Counted from the first letter of the stretch, positions 1 to 10,028 are shown. The stretch is 64,000 bases of DNA from an uncultured Paludibaculum sp. (GCF_963665245.1 NZ_OY762267.1:2666001-2730000); one strand, 5' to 3'. Notes: generated from the letters alone by a model not told the origin. Program-made: numbers and translations.

Positions 1-908
1 TTCGACGACTTCCAGCCCTCATAGTCGTTGAAGTGCGTCAGCCGCTCGAAGCTACTACCGGTTCCATCCAGCTTCAGCTTCCAGATGTCGACGTCCCGGA
101 ACAGCTTGGTGGCGCCCATCTGCACACCCTGGCGGTCTGACTCGACGCAGGTGTGCGTACCGCCGGGGAAGATGCCCTCCACCTCGTTATAGCTCCCGAT
201 CGTCTTCGAGTGATTCACCACCTGCTTGGTTGCCAGGTCGATGGTCCAGACCGAGGCGAGCCCCTTCGGTTCGTAGCAGGTGAAGGTCATCTTGCGATCA
301 TTGTCGAAGAAGTCCTGCGCCTCCAGGGTGCAGGAATTGTCCGGACTGGAGTGCACGACGTGTTTGTTCTTCAGCCCCGGCTGGGGTCCGGATAGATCCA
401 CCTCAGCCACGATCAGGTTCGAGGCGCCGCGCGGCAGGGCCGGGTTCTGCCCGCTCGTCTCCGAGAAGGAAATCAGCATCGACTGCTTCGACAATGCCGC
501 CCCTTCGCTCATTTTCTGCCCCAGCCGCACCGGTTTGGACCCCGGCTTCTTCGAGAGGAACCACAGCTCGTTGTCCCGGCCGCGACTGGTGTGGATATCG
601 GTGAAATGCTCGGCACCGATCAGGATGTAGTCGCCGGAAGGCAGATGCATCACGCGCAGGAATGCCGCGCCGGGGATGTTGCAGGTCAGACAACGGAGTT
701 GGCGTGTCTTCAGGTCGATGGTGAACGCGTCGCCGAAACTCTTGGCCATGAAGGCGACCGCGGCATTCGACGGCGAGAAGTCAGCCCGCTCGCCGAAATA
801 CGTCAGCATCTCAATGTTCTTGGGGAGGTTGTCCAGCGGACTGGTTTGCTTGCGAGGAGACTGCGCCAGCAGGGACGCGGCGATGAGCGAGGCGGTGATG
901 AGCTTCAT
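1..908 (-). CDS. Exported TolB/PD40-type beta-propeller protein, C-terminus cut by window edge
   Basis: An open frame runs from an ATG at 908 to the window edge, giving about 302 residues without a stop. The N-terminus (MKLITASLIAASLLAQ) looks like a short cleavable signal peptide, so the product is probably periplasmic. The body has repeated blade-like segments: FSPSNAAVAFMAKS, a stretch about tabular data for the protein itself (TFTCYEPKG), and LWKLKLDGTG-type strands near the edge. These are typical of WD40-like PD40/TolB propellers, which bind proteins or ligands and are not usually enzymes. It starts 2 bases after the murB stop, so the two are probably co-transcribed. The family call is by pattern only; the missing C-terminus could carry another domain. 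Confidence 0.6.
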   Translation of the reverse strand, partial: MKLITASLIAASLLAQSPRKQTSPLDNLPKNIEMLTYFGERADFSPSNAAVAFMAKSFGDAFTIDLKTRQLRCLTCNIPGAAFLRVMHLPSGDYILIGAEHFTDIHTSRGRDNELWFLSKKPGSKPVRLGQKMSEGAALSKQSMLISFSETSGQNPALPRGASNLIVAEVDLSGPQPGLKNKHVVHSSPDNSCTLEAQDFFDNDRKMTFTCYEPKGLASVWTIDLATKQVVNHSKTIGSYNEVEGIFPGGTHTCVESDRQGVQMGATKLFRDVDIWKLKLDGTGSSFERLTHFNDYEGWKSS

Positions 909-910
909 GG

Positions 911-1900
911 CTATGACGATGAGTCGAAACCAATGTACTGCACCTCCTCTTCCAGGTCGATGCCGAATCTCTCATGGACGCGCCCCTTCAGCTCGGCAAC
1001 TAACCTCCGAACCTGGGCGGCGGTGCCATCCCCGGCGTTGAAGATCGTGTTGGCGTGATAGTCGGCCACGCGGATCCCGCCGTCAGACAATCCACGTGCG
1101 CCCACCTGATCGAGAAACCACGCCGAGGGCACCTTTCCACCCTTCACGACGTTCTCCGGGACCTGGACACGGGCCTCCGACGGCAGTTCCGCCAGTATCA
1201 GGTTCTTGAAGATACTACCGGCGCACTTCATATCCGGCGGGTACTTCTGGTTGCGGATCGCCAGGATGCCCGCCGCGGTCTTCTGCAATTCGGCCGCGTC
1301 GCCTTCGGCAAACCGGAGCCAGGCAGACAGCACCAGCCAGGGCCGCCCGCTCAAGCGATTCTGTTTGAAGATGCTGCCGCGATAACGGAACTCGCACCCG
1401 GCTTTGCCGGTCTCGCAGACCACCTGGCCGTCGAAATAGCGAACTCGCTCCACAACATCGGAGATCGACGCGCCATAGGCCCCGGCATTGCCGTAGATGG
1501 CCGCACCCACGTTGCCGGGGATCCCGGTCATCGACTCGATCCCCCTCAATCCATGGGCAGTCGTGAAGTCGACCAGATCCTGGAGCGCCGCACCCGCCTG
1601 CACGCTGACCAGAGTGCCTTCCACCGAAATCGCACCGCCGCGATAGCGCAGCACAATGCCGTCGTACCCCTTGTCGGCCACCACCAGATTGGTGCCTAGA
1701 CCGATAACCAGATGCGGCAGCCCGCTCTCCTTCGCAATGCGAAGCGCCTGCAGGAAGGCTGCCTCGTCCTCGCTATCGACAAACAGCGAAGCCGGACCGC
1801 CCAGGCCAAAGCGGGTATGCCGCGCCAACGGCTCTTTACGGCTAATCTGGAGAGACGGGACCAAACTGAGGCGCTCGTGCGCCTCTTGTGCAGACAGCAT
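911..1900 (-). CDS. murB: UDP-N-acetylenolpyruvoylglucosamine reductase MurB
   Basis: MurB reduces UDP-GlcNAc-enolpyruvate to UDP-MurNAc with NADPH and bound FAD in the cytoplasm, the second committed step of peptidoglycan synthesis. The 329-residue product shows the FAD-binding segments (VIGLGTNLVV; GIPGNVGAAIYGNAGAYG), the YRGSIFK block, the catalytic serine in CAGSIFKN, and an acidic C-terminal stretch (DLEEEV) where the catalytic Glu is expected. The open frame extends upstream to 2230. The ATG at 1900 is chosen because MLSAQEAHERL is where MurB homology begins and because the divergent DUF2461 gene occupies the upstream DNA. It is followed after 2 bases by the propeller gene, which suggests an operon. 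Confidence 0.93.
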   Translation of the reverse strand: MLSAQEAHERLSLVPSLQISRKEPLARHTRFGLGGPASLFVDSEDEAAFLQALRIAKESGLPHLVIGLGTNLVVADKGYDGIVLRYRGGAISVEGTLVSVQAGAALQDLVDFTTAHGLRGIESMTGIPGNVGAAIYGNAGAYGASISDVVERVRYFDGQVVCETGKAGCEFRYRGSIFKQNRLSGRPWLVLSAWLRFAEGDAAELQKTAAGILAIRNQKYPPDMKCAGSIFKNLILAELPSEARVQVPENVVKGGKVPSAWFLDQVGARGLSDGGIRVADYHANTIFNAGDGTAAQVRRLVAELKGRVHERFGIDLEEEVQYIGFDSSS

Positions 1901-1927
1901 TGTCCCAATTGTAGGGGAGGCAGCCGA

Positions 1928-2644
1928 ATGCGTGCCAGCTTTGCCGGAATGCCCAAGGAAGCAATCAGGTTCCTGCGGGATCTGGAGAAGAACAATAATC
2001 GCGATTGGTTCGAAGCAAACAAGACTACCTATCTGGAAAAGGTGAAAGCACCCATGGAGGCGCTGGTCACGGCGGTCGGGGCCGAGATGACGAAATTCGC
2101 CCCGGAGGCCGCCACGGCGCCGGGCAAGGCGATCTACCGCATCTACCGTGACACCCGCTTCAGCTCGGACAAGACGCCGTACAAAACACACGTCGGCGCG
2201 TCCTTCTATCGCAACGACCTCGGCAAGCACATTGCCGGCGGCTTCTACTTCGAGCTCTCACACCGATACGTCGGCTTCGCCGGCGGTGTGTACATGCCCG
2301 AGGCCGGGAATCTTCGCCTGATCCGGGTCCACATCATGGACAACTTCCCGCGCTTCCAGAAGCTGCTGGCGGACAAGAAGCTGGCCGATATGGAGCCTAT
2401 GAAAGGCGACCAGCTCAGCCGCCCACCCAAGGGATTCCCGGCCGATCACCCAGCCATCGAGTGGCTCAAGCGGAAGCAACTCTTCTATTGGCGTGAGCTG
2501 CCGGCCGATCTGGCCACGAGTCCGGAACTCCTCAAGGAGATCTGCACGCGATTCAAAGCCATGGCGCCCATGATCAGCTTCCTGAACGAGCCGCTACTAT
2601 CGATGAAGCAGAAACGCGCGCCTCTCGAAACAGGCTGGATCTAG
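1928..2644 (+). CDS. DUF2461 family protein
   Basis: A 238-residue protein of the DUF2461 (TIGR02453) family, widespread in bacteria and of unknown biochemical function. Characteristic segments are FLRDLEKNNNRDWFEANK at the N-terminus, IYRIYRDTRFSSDKTPYK, and the FYFELS...GGVYMPEAGNL region. No signal peptide or membrane segment is seen, so it should be cytoplasmic. The start at 1928 is supported by a good ribosome-binding site (GGGGAGG at 1914-1920, 7 bases upstream). The gene is divergent from murB (27 bases between starts) and ends 5 bases before the convergent polyferredoxin gene. Confidence 0.88.
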   Translation: MRASFAGMPKEAIRFLRDLEKNNNRDWFEANKTTYLEKVKAPMEALVTAVGAEMTKFAPEAATAPGKAIYRIYRDTRFSSDKTPYKTHVGASFYRNDLGKHIAGGFYFELSHRYVGFAGGVYMPEAGNLRLIRVHIMDNFPRFQKLLADKKLADMEPMKGDQLSRPPKGFPADHPAIEWLKRKQLFYWRELPADLATSPELLKEICTRFKAMAPMISFLNEPLLSMKQKRAPLETGWI

Positions 2645-2649
2645 TCCGG

Positions 2650-3726
2650 CTACCGTCCGGGGTGCGAGTATTCGTTCACGTGCGGGATCAGCTCCTGATA
2701 CGTAGCATCCGGCAAGGGCGTGTGCCAGTGTCCGCTGACCTTGGCCGCGCCCACCAGGCCGAAGAACAGAGCGGCCACCCCGGCCGCCATCACCCACGCC
2801 GGCACGGGCTTCTTTGCCGGAACCACCAGCGCCATGTGCAGCGTGTCCTCCACCGGACAAACCGCCACGCATTCGAGACAGCCCAGGCATTCCGCCGATT
2901 GGATCTGCACCAGTTGGTCCACCGGCAGCCGCGACGGGCACGCCTTGGCGCACTTGCCGCAATCGATGCACGTCTCCGCCTTCCGCAGGATCTTCATCGG
3001 GCTCAGCATCGACGCCAGCCCCATCAACGCGCCGTACGGGCACAGGTAGCGGCACCAGAAGTTCTGCACGAAGATCGAAGCCACCATCAGCACGCCCACC
3101 GTGATCGCGGCCGCCAGCCCCATATGCCGGAAGAAGTTCAACATCTTCACGTCGGCCACCAGCCCGTAAGGCGACTCGAGGAACTCCTTCAAGGCCACGG
3201 GCAGCATGGAGAACACGGCATAGAAGAACAACCCGAACAGGATGTACTTGAGGCTCCGCAAGCCGATGTCGAGCCAGCGCGGCAGGAAAAAGTTGCGCTT
3301 GAACGTGTCTCGGCCCAGCTTCCAGAGATATTCCGATAGCGTGCCCACCGGGCACAGCCAGCCGCAAAATGCCTTGCGGAAGAAGATCGAAGCGGCCAGG
3401 AACGCCACGAACAGCACCATCGCGGCCGGATGGACCACGGGCACCTCTCCGGTGAGCACGAAATACCGGGTATTCATCATGCCCGCGATGGGTAGCCAAC
3501 CCTCCACGCCCGGAGGTCGGGTGAACCCACTCGCACCGGAGCCCTCAAATTGCCGGACAAAGAGGTAAAACTGGAATCCGATCCAGAGGTTCAGGGCCAG
3601 GAACGAGAATTGGACGGCACGCCGCAGCTTCTGCGAGTAGTCCGCTCCGATGCGGCGGATGAATGGTTTCTTCGGCTTACGGCCGGAGGCGGCGGGCTGT
3701 TCGGCAACTACTGGCGCTGCACTCAT
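2650..3726 (-). CDS. NapH/CcoG-like membrane polyferredoxin (4Fe-4S)
   Basis: A membrane iron-sulfur protein of about 358 residues, related to NapH/NosR/CcoG electron-transfer proteins. It has several hydrophobic helices, two membrane CxxxCP motifs (FCGWLCPVG and WCRYLCPYG) and two 4Fe-4S ferredoxin clusters (CIDCGKCAKACP and CLGCLECVAVCP). Such proteins pass electrons between quinols or membrane donors and redox enzymes. An in-frame GTG at 3750 would add eight residues; neither start has a clear ribosome-binding site. It lies 44 bases downstream of nuoH as the last gene of the nuo run. Its presence suggests an electron donor or acceptor linked to the complex, but its actual partner is not shown. 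Confidence 0.82.
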   Translation of the reverse strand: MSAAPVVAEQPAASGRKPKKPFIRRIGADYSQKLRRAVQFSFLALNLWIGFQFYLFVRQFEGSGASGFTRPPGVEGWLPIAGMMNTRYFVLTGEVPVVHPAAMVLFVAFLAASIFFRKAFCGWLCPVGTLSEYLWKLGRDTFKRNFFLPRWLDIGLRSLKYILFGLFFYAVFSMLPVALKEFLESPYGLVADVKMLNFFRHMGLAAAITVGVLMVASIFVQNFWCRYLCPYGALMGLASMLSPMKILRKAETCIDCGKCAKACPSRLPVDQLVQIQSAECLGCLECVAVCPVEDTLHMALVVPAKKPVPAWVMAAGVAALFFGLVGAAKVSGHWHTPLPDATYQELIPHVNEYSHPGR

Positions 3727-3770
3727 GGCCTCATTGTGGACTTCTGCCACAAGAAAGGCTGTGACTCAAG

Positions 3771-4961
3771 TCACTTGCCAAGAGTCTGGCGCATCATGCC
3801 CACCACTGCGTTCACGAAGATTGCGCCCAAGGCCGTCGGAATCATGATTTTCCAGCCGATATTCATCAACTGGTCATAGCGGTAGCGCGGGAAGGTGCCG
3901 CGCAGCCAGATGAATAGATACAGGACCGTGAAGAGCTTCAGGGCCCACCAAAACACTGGCGCCGAAGGCCCATTCACGGCCGGGATCATGAACAGTGCCG
4001 CCACTCCAAGAAACGCCACCCCCAGCCCAGCCATACCGATGGTGTAGCCCTGGATCGGTTGCCGGCGGGAAAGGAACAGGCAGCCAAGCCCGGTGCCACC
4101 GAAGACCAGCAGCGGCGCACCGTAGTTCATCGGAACAGCCAGCCACGAGACGTTCGGGAAGGGGCGCAGCCAGCCGCCCCAGAACAGGGTCACCAGCACG
4201 CTGCCGACGGCGAACATGTTGATGTACTCCGAAAGCATGTAGATGCCCCAACGGAAGCCGCTGTACTCGGTGTGGTAGCCCGCCACCAGCTCCGATTCCG
4301 CTTCCGGCAAGTCAAACGGAGCTCGATTCGTCTCGGCCACCGAACTGATGAAGTAGATCACCATCGGCACCAGCATCAGGCCGTAGTTGTCGAACGCGAA
4401 CCAGATGCCTTGCGCCTGCTGCGCACGGACGATGCCCGTCAGCGACAGAGTACCGGCACACATCACGCCGCTCATCAGCGCCAGGCCGAGGGCCACTTCG
4501 TAGCTCACCAACTGTGCGGCGGAGCGGAGCCCGCCCAGCAGCGAATAGTGCGAGTTCGACGACCATCCGCCGAGAATCAGGCCCAGGATGCCGACCGCGG
4601 ACATCGCCGAGATCACCAGCAGCCCGACATTGACGTCGGCGACCTTGATCGTGTCGGAGAATGGGACCACCGTCAGGCAGGTAGCGCCGGTAAAGAAACT
4701 GATCGCCGGGGCGAAGCGGAAAATCCACTGGTTCGCATCCGTGGGAACGATGTCTTCCTTCAGCAGCAACTTGACGGCGTCGGCCAGGGTTTGCAGGACG
4801 CCATTCGGACCCACGCGCATCGGGCCCAGCCGCGCCTGCATATCGGCCAGCACCTTGCGCTCCAACAGGACGGTGAACGCCACGGCTAACGGAGCCAACG
4901 CGATGATGATGATCCCTGTAACCAGCGGGATGAACCAGGGTTGGGTGAAAACGGTGCTCAT
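3771..4961 (-). CDS. nuoH: NADH-quinone oxidoreductase subunit H
   Basis: NuoH is the membrane subunit of complex I at the interface with the peripheral arm and forms part of the quinone chamber. The 396-residue product has the conserved RLGPMRVGPNGVLQ and AETNRAPFDLPEAESELVAGYHTEYSG motifs and about eight or nine hydrophobic helices. The start at 4961 (MSTVFTQPWF) fits the family; the frame stays open further upstream into the end of nuoN. In most genomes nuoH sits between nuoG and nuoI, but here it follows nuoN by 13 bases, so the order is rearranged. Confidence 0.96.
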   Translation of the reverse strand: MSTVFTQPWFIPLVTGIIIIALAPLAVAFTVLLERKVLADMQARLGPMRVGPNGVLQTLADAVKLLLKEDIVPTDANQWIFRFAPAISFFTGATCLTVVPFSDTIKVADVNVGLLVISAMSAVGILGLILGGWSSNSHYSLLGGLRSAAQLVSYEVALGLALMSGVMCAGTLSLTGIVRAQQAQGIWFAFDNYGLMLVPMVIYFISSVAETNRAPFDLPEAESELVAGYHTEYSGFRWGIYMLSEYINMFAVGSVLVTLFWGGWLRPFPNVSWLAVPMNYGAPLLVFGGTGLGCLFLSRRQPIQGYTIGMAGLGVAFLGVAALFMIPAVNGPSAPVFWWALKLFTVLYLFIWLRGTFPRYRYDQLMNIGWKIMIPTALGAIFVNAVVGMMRQTLGK

Positions 4962-4974
4962 CGAATAGGGCCTC

Positions 4975-6444
4975 TCATCGTTGGAAACTCTGCTGCGCCA
5001 GGCGGACAAACGGTTCCGGGTAGACGCCGATCACCAGGGTCATGACGCCTGTGACCACCAGGGCAACCTGCATACCGAAGCTGGTGCTCAGCGCCGGCGT
5101 CTCCTCTTCCTCCGTCTCGATAAACATCGCCTTCACCATCCGCATGTAGTAGTAGATGGCGACGGCGGCGTACAGGCAGCCGAGCACGGCAAGCACATAG
5201 TGGCCCGTCTCGATCAGTGACAGGAAGATGAAGTACTTTCCGAAGAACCCGGCCGTTGGAGGAATGCCGGCCAGCGACAGCAGGAAGATCAGCATCCACA
5301 GCGCGTGGCCGGGCGACTTTTTCATCAGGCCGCGCAGGTCGTTGATGTCCTCTCCGGCCAATCCCTTGCGCGTCAGCGAAGTGAGCACCAGGAACGCACC
5401 CAGGTTCATGAAGGTGTAGACCAGCAGGTAGATCAGAACGCCCTTGTAGCCGGTGTTGTTGCCCGCGATCACGCCCAGCAGGATGTAGCCGGCGTGATTC
5501 ACGGAGCTGTAAGCCAACAGGCGTTTGGTGTTCGTCTGTGTGATCGCGGCCAGGTTGCCGATTGTCATCGAAAGCACGGCGGCGGCAATCAGCAGGGGCT
5601 CCCACATGGATCGGGCCGAACCCAGCGTATTCCCAAACAGCCGCAGCAACAGTGCAAACGAAGCCGCCTTCGAACCCACGGCCAGAAACGCGGTAATGGT
5701 CGTCGGCGCGCCTTCATACACATCCGGAGCCCACATGTGGAACGGCGCCGCCGCGATCTTGAACAGCAGACCCACGGTCGTCGTCGCAATGGCGAGGAAT
5801 AGGATGGTGTCGCTGGCGCCGCGCGCCGCCACTGCTTTGGCGATCACGCTCAAATGCGTGGATCCTGCGATGCCGTAGAGAATAGAGAAACCATAGGCCA
5901 GGAAGCCCGACGAGAGCCCGCCCAGCAACAGATACTTCAGTGCCGCCTCGTTCGAGCGCTGCTCGGCCCGCAGGAACCCGACCAGCACGTAGAACGTGAC
6001 CGCCATCGTCTCCAGGCCGACAAAGATGGTCACCAGTTCGTTGCCGCTAGCCAGGAAGAACATGCCGCACTGGGCCAGCATCAGCAGTCCATAGTATTCG
6101 CCGTGATGCTCATCGCGGACTTCCAGATACCGGTAAGAGATCAGCCCTACCAGCAAGGTCGTGACGAGAAAGATCCAGTGAAAGAATAAGGCGTAGTGGT
6201 CGATCACCACCGCCCCGTGGAAGGCCGAAATCTCGCCGCCATTGACGGCCAACGCACTGCCTTGCCGCCAGAACGCCCAGCCGGCGAAAGCTTCGCCGAG
6301 CCCGAGGAAGACCAGCAGGTATTTGCGTTGATGCGCTTCCGGGAAGACCAGGAAGTCGAAGAGCAGGGTGGCGCAACCAAACAGCGCCAGCAGCAGCACG
6401 GGGAGCAGGACGAAGTGGTCGATGGAGGTGTAATACACGCTCAT
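4975..6444 (-). CDS. nuoN: NADH-quinone oxidoreductase subunit N
   Basis: NuoN is one of the three antiporter-like, proton-translocating membrane subunits of complex I. The 489-residue product is almost entirely hydrophobic helices and has the family segments GLETMAVTFYVLVGF, LLLGGLSSGFLAYGFSILYG, KIAAAPFHMWAPDVYEGAP and TNTKRLLAYSSVNHAGY. The lysines in the KIAAAPFH and TKRLLAYSS helices correspond to the conserved proton-channel positions. Its start overlaps the nuoM stop by 4 bases (6441-6444), indicating translational coupling. Confidence 0.96.
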   Translation of the reverse strand: MSVYYTSIDHFVLLPVLLLALFGCATLLFDFLVFPEAHQRKYLLVFLGLGEAFAGWAFWRQGSALAVNGGEISAFHGAVVIDHYALFFHWIFLVTTLLVGLISYRYLEVRDEHHGEYYGLLMLAQCGMFFLASGNELVTIFVGLETMAVTFYVLVGFLRAEQRSNEAALKYLLLGGLSSGFLAYGFSILYGIAGSTHLSVIAKAVAARGASDTILFLAIATTTVGLLFKIAAAPFHMWAPDVYEGAPTTITAFLAVGSKAASFALLLRLFGNTLGSARSMWEPLLIAAAVLSMTIGNLAAITQTNTKRLLAYSSVNHAGYILLGVIAGNNTGYKGVLIYLLVYTFMNLGAFLVLTSLTRKGLAGEDINDLRGLMKKSPGHALWMLIFLLSLAGIPPTAGFFGKYFIFLSLIETGHYVLAVLGCLYAAVAIYYYMRMVKAMFIETEEEETPALSTSFGMQVALVVTGVMTLVIGVYPEPFVRLAQQSFQR

Positions 6445-7982
6445 CGGGAGGCAACCTCCGGAGTGGGGGTGGTGGGCGTTGCGGACGCGTTGGCCGTGTC
6501 ATGCACGCGGTGCACAATCTGCGCCACCGGTTTTTCCAGGATGTCGAAATAGGGTTTCGGATAGATGCCGATGCTGAGGGCCCAGATGATCAGTGGGACA
6601 AAAACCGCCCATTCGCGCCACTTCAGATCCGGCAAGCCCTTATTCTTCTCGTTCGTGACCTCGCCGAGCATCGTCCGCTGGTAGAGCCACAGCAGATACG
6701 CGGCGCCGAAGATCACGCCCAGCACGGCGAACGCCGCCCAGACGTGGTTCGCGTCAAACGCGCCCTGAAGAATGGTGAACTCGCCCACGAACCCGTTCAA
6801 CAGTGGCAGGCCCGCGCTGCTCAGCATCGCGATGGCGAACACGATGGCGTAGTTCGGCATGATGTGCGCCAGGCCGCCATACTCCTTGATCTCGCGCGTG
6901 TGGCGCCGTTCGTAGATCACGCCCACCACAAGGAACAACATGCCGGTCGAGATGCCGTGGTTGATCTGCTGGATCACCGATCCGGTGATGCCGCTCTGGT
7001 TCAGCGCGAAGATGCCCAGCGTACAGAAGCCCAGGTGGCTCACCGAGGAGTAGGCCACCAGCTTCTTCCAGTCCTGCTGCATCAGGCTCACTAGCGCTCC
7101 ATAGAGAATGCCGATGATCGAAAGCACCGCCACAATCGTCACAATCGTGTGATCGGAGCTAGCCTTTGGCAGCAGGGGCAATGAGAAACGGATGAAGCCG
7201 TATGTTCCCATCTTCAGCAGGACGGCCGCCAGAATCACGGATCCTGCCGTCGGAGCCTCGGTGTGCGCATCCGGCAGCCAGGTGTGGAACGGGAACATCG
7301 GCACCTTGATGGCGAAGCCGACAAAGAACGCCCAGAAGACCCACTGCTGGGTCGCGAGCGGCAGATTGATCTTCATCAGTTCCGCGATCTCGAACGTGTA
7401 GCGGCCGAACTGCGAGGCGTAGTTGAAGTAAAGCAGCAGGATGCCCAACAGCATCAGTACGCCACCGGTCAGGGTGTAGAGGAAGAACTTAATGGCCGCG
7501 TACAGCTTCCGGGGGCCGCCCCACACGCCGATGATGAAGTACATCGGCACCAACACCATCTCCCAGAAGACGTAGAACAGCAGGAAGTCCATCGAGATGA
7601 AGACCCCCAGCATGCCCGTCTGCTGCAACAGGAACATGGCGTAGTATTCCTTCTCCCTGTCTTTGATCGCGTCCCACGAGGAGAAGATGGCCAGAAAGCC
7701 CATGATCGTGGTCAGCATCACCATCAAAACACTGATGCCATCCACACCGATCAGGTACTGCACGCCCAGCGACGGAATCCACTCCGCCCGCTCGACAAAC
7801 TGATAGCCGCCGTTCGAACGGTCGAACCCAATGATCAGAGGCAGCGAAACGAGGAAGCCGGCTGCGGCGGTGATGTTGGCCCACAGCCGGATGAACGTCT
7901 TCTGCGACTTCGGAATGAAGAGCAGAAGAAAGAGTCCGGCCAGCGGCGTGAACAGGATGACCGAAAGTAGGTGTCCTTGCAT
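6441..7982 (-). CDS. nuoM: NADH-quinone oxidoreductase subunit M
   Basis: NuoM is an antiporter-like proton-pumping subunit of complex I. The 513-residue polytopic protein shows FWEMVLVPMYFIIGVWGG with the conserved helix-5 glutamate, FAIKVPMFPFHTWLPDAHTEAPTAGSVILAAVLLKMGTYG-type segments, and DWKKLVAYSSVSHLG with the conserved lysines. The ATG at 7982 is 15 bases after the nuoL stop. Length and order (L-M-N) are normal for the family. Confidence 0.97.
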   Translation of the reverse strand: MQGHLLSVILFTPLAGLFLLLFIPKSQKTFIRLWANITAAAGFLVSLPLIIGFDRSNGGYQFVERAEWIPSLGVQYLIGVDGISVLMVMLTTIMGFLAIFSSWDAIKDREKEYYAMFLLQQTGMLGVFISMDFLLFYVFWEMVLVPMYFIIGVWGGPRKLYAAIKFFLYTLTGGVLMLLGILLLYFNYASQFGRYTFEIAELMKINLPLATQQWVFWAFFVGFAIKVPMFPFHTWLPDAHTEAPTAGSVILAAVLLKMGTYGFIRFSLPLLPKASSDHTIVTIVAVLSIIGILYGALVSLMQQDWKKLVAYSSVSHLGFCTLGIFALNQSGITGSVIQQINHGISTGMLFLVVGVIYERRHTREIKEYGGLAHIMPNYAIVFAIAMLSSAGLPLLNGFVGEFTILQGAFDANHVWAAFAVLGVIFGAAYLLWLYQRTMLGEVTNEKNKGLPDLKWREWAVFVPLIIWALSIGIYPKPYFDILEKPVAQIVHRVHDTANASATPTTPTPEVASR

Positions 7983-7997
7983 ATCTCAAAAGCTCCG

Positions 7998-10028
7998 CTA
8001 GCGAACCCACCAGAAGTAGCCAAACATGGCGAAGACCCCGGCGATGAAAACCAGTGCGTACGACTGAATGAAACCGGTCTGGAAAAACCGCACAGGGAAC
8101 GATAGCGCCCGCACGGTGTAGGCACTCAGGTTCACCAGCCCGTCGACGATCCACGTGTCCCACCACATCGAGATGCGGGAAACCAACTTGGTCACCCAGG
8201 CTGTCCCGTTGACGCCGCCGTCCACCACGGTCCGGTCGAAGGCCGCCATCAAGGAACCACCGCGCATCGAAAGTCCGTGGATGAACAGGAAGTCGTAGAT
8301 CTCGTCCACATACCACTTGTTGTAGAGGATGGGGTGCAACGCGCCGCCCGTGGGCCGGTCGGATTCCTTCATCTTCAGGTAGATGTGCCGGGCCAGGAAG
8401 ATGCCGGACAGAGCCGCGCCAATCGACAAGCCCATCAGGATCCACTCCATGCTGGTATCGTGGTGCTCCGCTCCGTGCTCCGCCACTTCCTTCCCGGTCT
8501 CGAAGACCGGCGCCAGCCAGTGCTCCAGCCCTTGGAAGAACCCGTTCTCACCGAAGACCTTCGGCATGCCGATCCAGCCCGCGCCAATCGACCCGGCGGC
8601 CAGCACCATCAGCGGCACCGTCATCGACTTCGGCGACTCGTGGATGTGGTGCTTTGTGTGCTCGTCCATGCGGCCTTCGCCGTAGAACGTCATGAACATC
8701 AGCCGCCACATGTAGAAGGCGGTCATCAGCGCGGTGCAGAAGCCCACGGCCCACAATACCTTCGACCCCAGCGGCGACGACCATGCCTGCCAGAGGATCT
8801 CGTCCTTCGAGAAGAACCCCGCCAGACCGGGGATGCCCGCGATGGCCAGGGAGGCGATGAACATCGTCGTGAACGTGATGGGAATCTTGTTCCGCAACCC
8901 GCCCATCTTGCGCATGTCTTGCTCCCCGCTCATGGCGTGAATCACAGAACCGGCGCCGAGGAAGAGCAGGGCCTTGAAGAACGCATGGGTGTAGAGGTGG
9001 AAGACGCCCACCCAATAGGCACCGACCCCCACCGCCACGAACATGTATCCAAGCTGCGACACCGTCGAGTAGGCCAGTACGCGCTTGATGTCGTTCTGGA
9101 CCAGTCCGATTGAGGCGGCGAAGATGGCCGTCGCGGCACCCACCGCGGCGACGATGTGCGAGGTCTCGGGCGTCAAGGCGAACAAGGCGTTCGACCGCGC
9201 GCACATGTAGACACCAGCCGTCACCATGGTGGCCGCGTGGATCAGCGCGCTGACCGGCGTCGGACCTTCCATCGCGTCCGGAAGCCAGACGTACAGCGGA
9301 ATCTGCGCGCTCTTGCCTGTCGCACCTACGAACAGCAACAGGGCGGTGAGACTCAGGACGCCGAAGAACCCAACCTCCGGAGTGAACCGCGCCGAGCGCA
9401 GCGCCTCGTTCACATCCACAAAGGTGAGCGAACCCGTGATCTGGAACAGGAAGAACATGCCGAGGATAAACCCGGCGTCGCCGATTCGATTGACGATGAA
9501 GGCCTTCTTGCCCGCGTCACCGGCGCTCTTCTTGTTGAAGTAGAACCCAATCAGCAGGTAGCTGCACAGGCCCACACCCTCCCAGCCGACGAAGAGCAGC
9601 GGGTAGTTGTTCGCCAGGACCAGAGTCAGCATGAAGAAGACGAACAGATTGAGGTATCCGAAAAAGCGGTAATACCCTCCGTCGCGCGGGCCATGTTCGT
9701 GCGCCATGTAGCCCGTGGCATACACGTGAATCAGGAACCCGATCCCTGTGACGACGAGAATCATCACGCTCGACAGAGAATCGAGCATGTAGCCCATATC
9801 CGCGTGCAGCAGCGGAAGCCACTGGAACAGGATGACCTGATGGACCCGCTCGGGCAGAGCGGACAGTTGCAGAACCGCACCCACCGACAGAATCAGCGAC
9901 AGCAGAACCGCGCCCGGACTGATGATGCGGATGGCCGCCTTCGAAAGGTACCGGCCCCAAAACAGCATGATCGCCGCGCCGCACAGCGGCAGGATCGGGA
10001 TCAGCCAGATGAGATCGAGGAAGTTCAT
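7998..10028 (-). CDS. nuoL: NADH-quinone oxidoreductase subunit L
   Basis: NuoL is the most distal antiporter-like subunit of complex I and carries the long lateral helix. The 676-residue protein has the usual FVGWEGVGLCSYLLIGF motif, IPLYVWLPDAMEGPTPVSALIHAATMVTAGVYM-type sequence, NDIKRVLAYSTVSQLGYM, and a long C-terminal extension (about residue 480 on) with an amphipathic stretch, as expected for the piston-like helix. The ATG at 10028 is 13 bases after the nuoK stop. Nothing is truncated. Confidence 0.97.
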   Translation of the reverse strand: MNFLDLIWLIPILPLCGAAIMLFWGRYLSKAAIRIISPGAVLLSLILSVGAVLQLSALPERVHQVILFQWLPLLHADMGYMLDSLSSVMILVVTGIGFLIHVYATGYMAHEHGPRDGGYYRFFGYLNLFVFFMLTLVLANNYPLLFVGWEGVGLCSYLLIGFYFNKKSAGDAGKKAFIVNRIGDAGFILGMFFLFQITGSLTFVDVNEALRSARFTPEVGFFGVLSLTALLLFVGATGKSAQIPLYVWLPDAMEGPTPVSALIHAATMVTAGVYMCARSNALFALTPETSHIVAAVGAATAIFAASIGLVQNDIKRVLAYSTVSQLGYMFVAVGVGAYWVGVFHLYTHAFFKALLFLGAGSVIHAMSGEQDMRKMGGLRNKIPITFTTMFIASLAIAGIPGLAGFFSKDEILWQAWSSPLGSKVLWAVGFCTALMTAFYMWRLMFMTFYGEGRMDEHTKHHIHESPKSMTVPLMVLAAGSIGAGWIGMPKVFGENGFFQGLEHWLAPVFETGKEVAEHGAEHHDTSMEWILMGLSIGAALSGIFLARHIYLKMKESDRPTGGALHPILYNKWYVDEIYDFLFIHGLSMRGGSLMAAFDRTVVDGGVNGTAWVTKLVSRISMWWDTWIVDGLVNLSAYTVRALSFPVRFFQTGFIQSYALVFIAGVFAMFGYFWWVR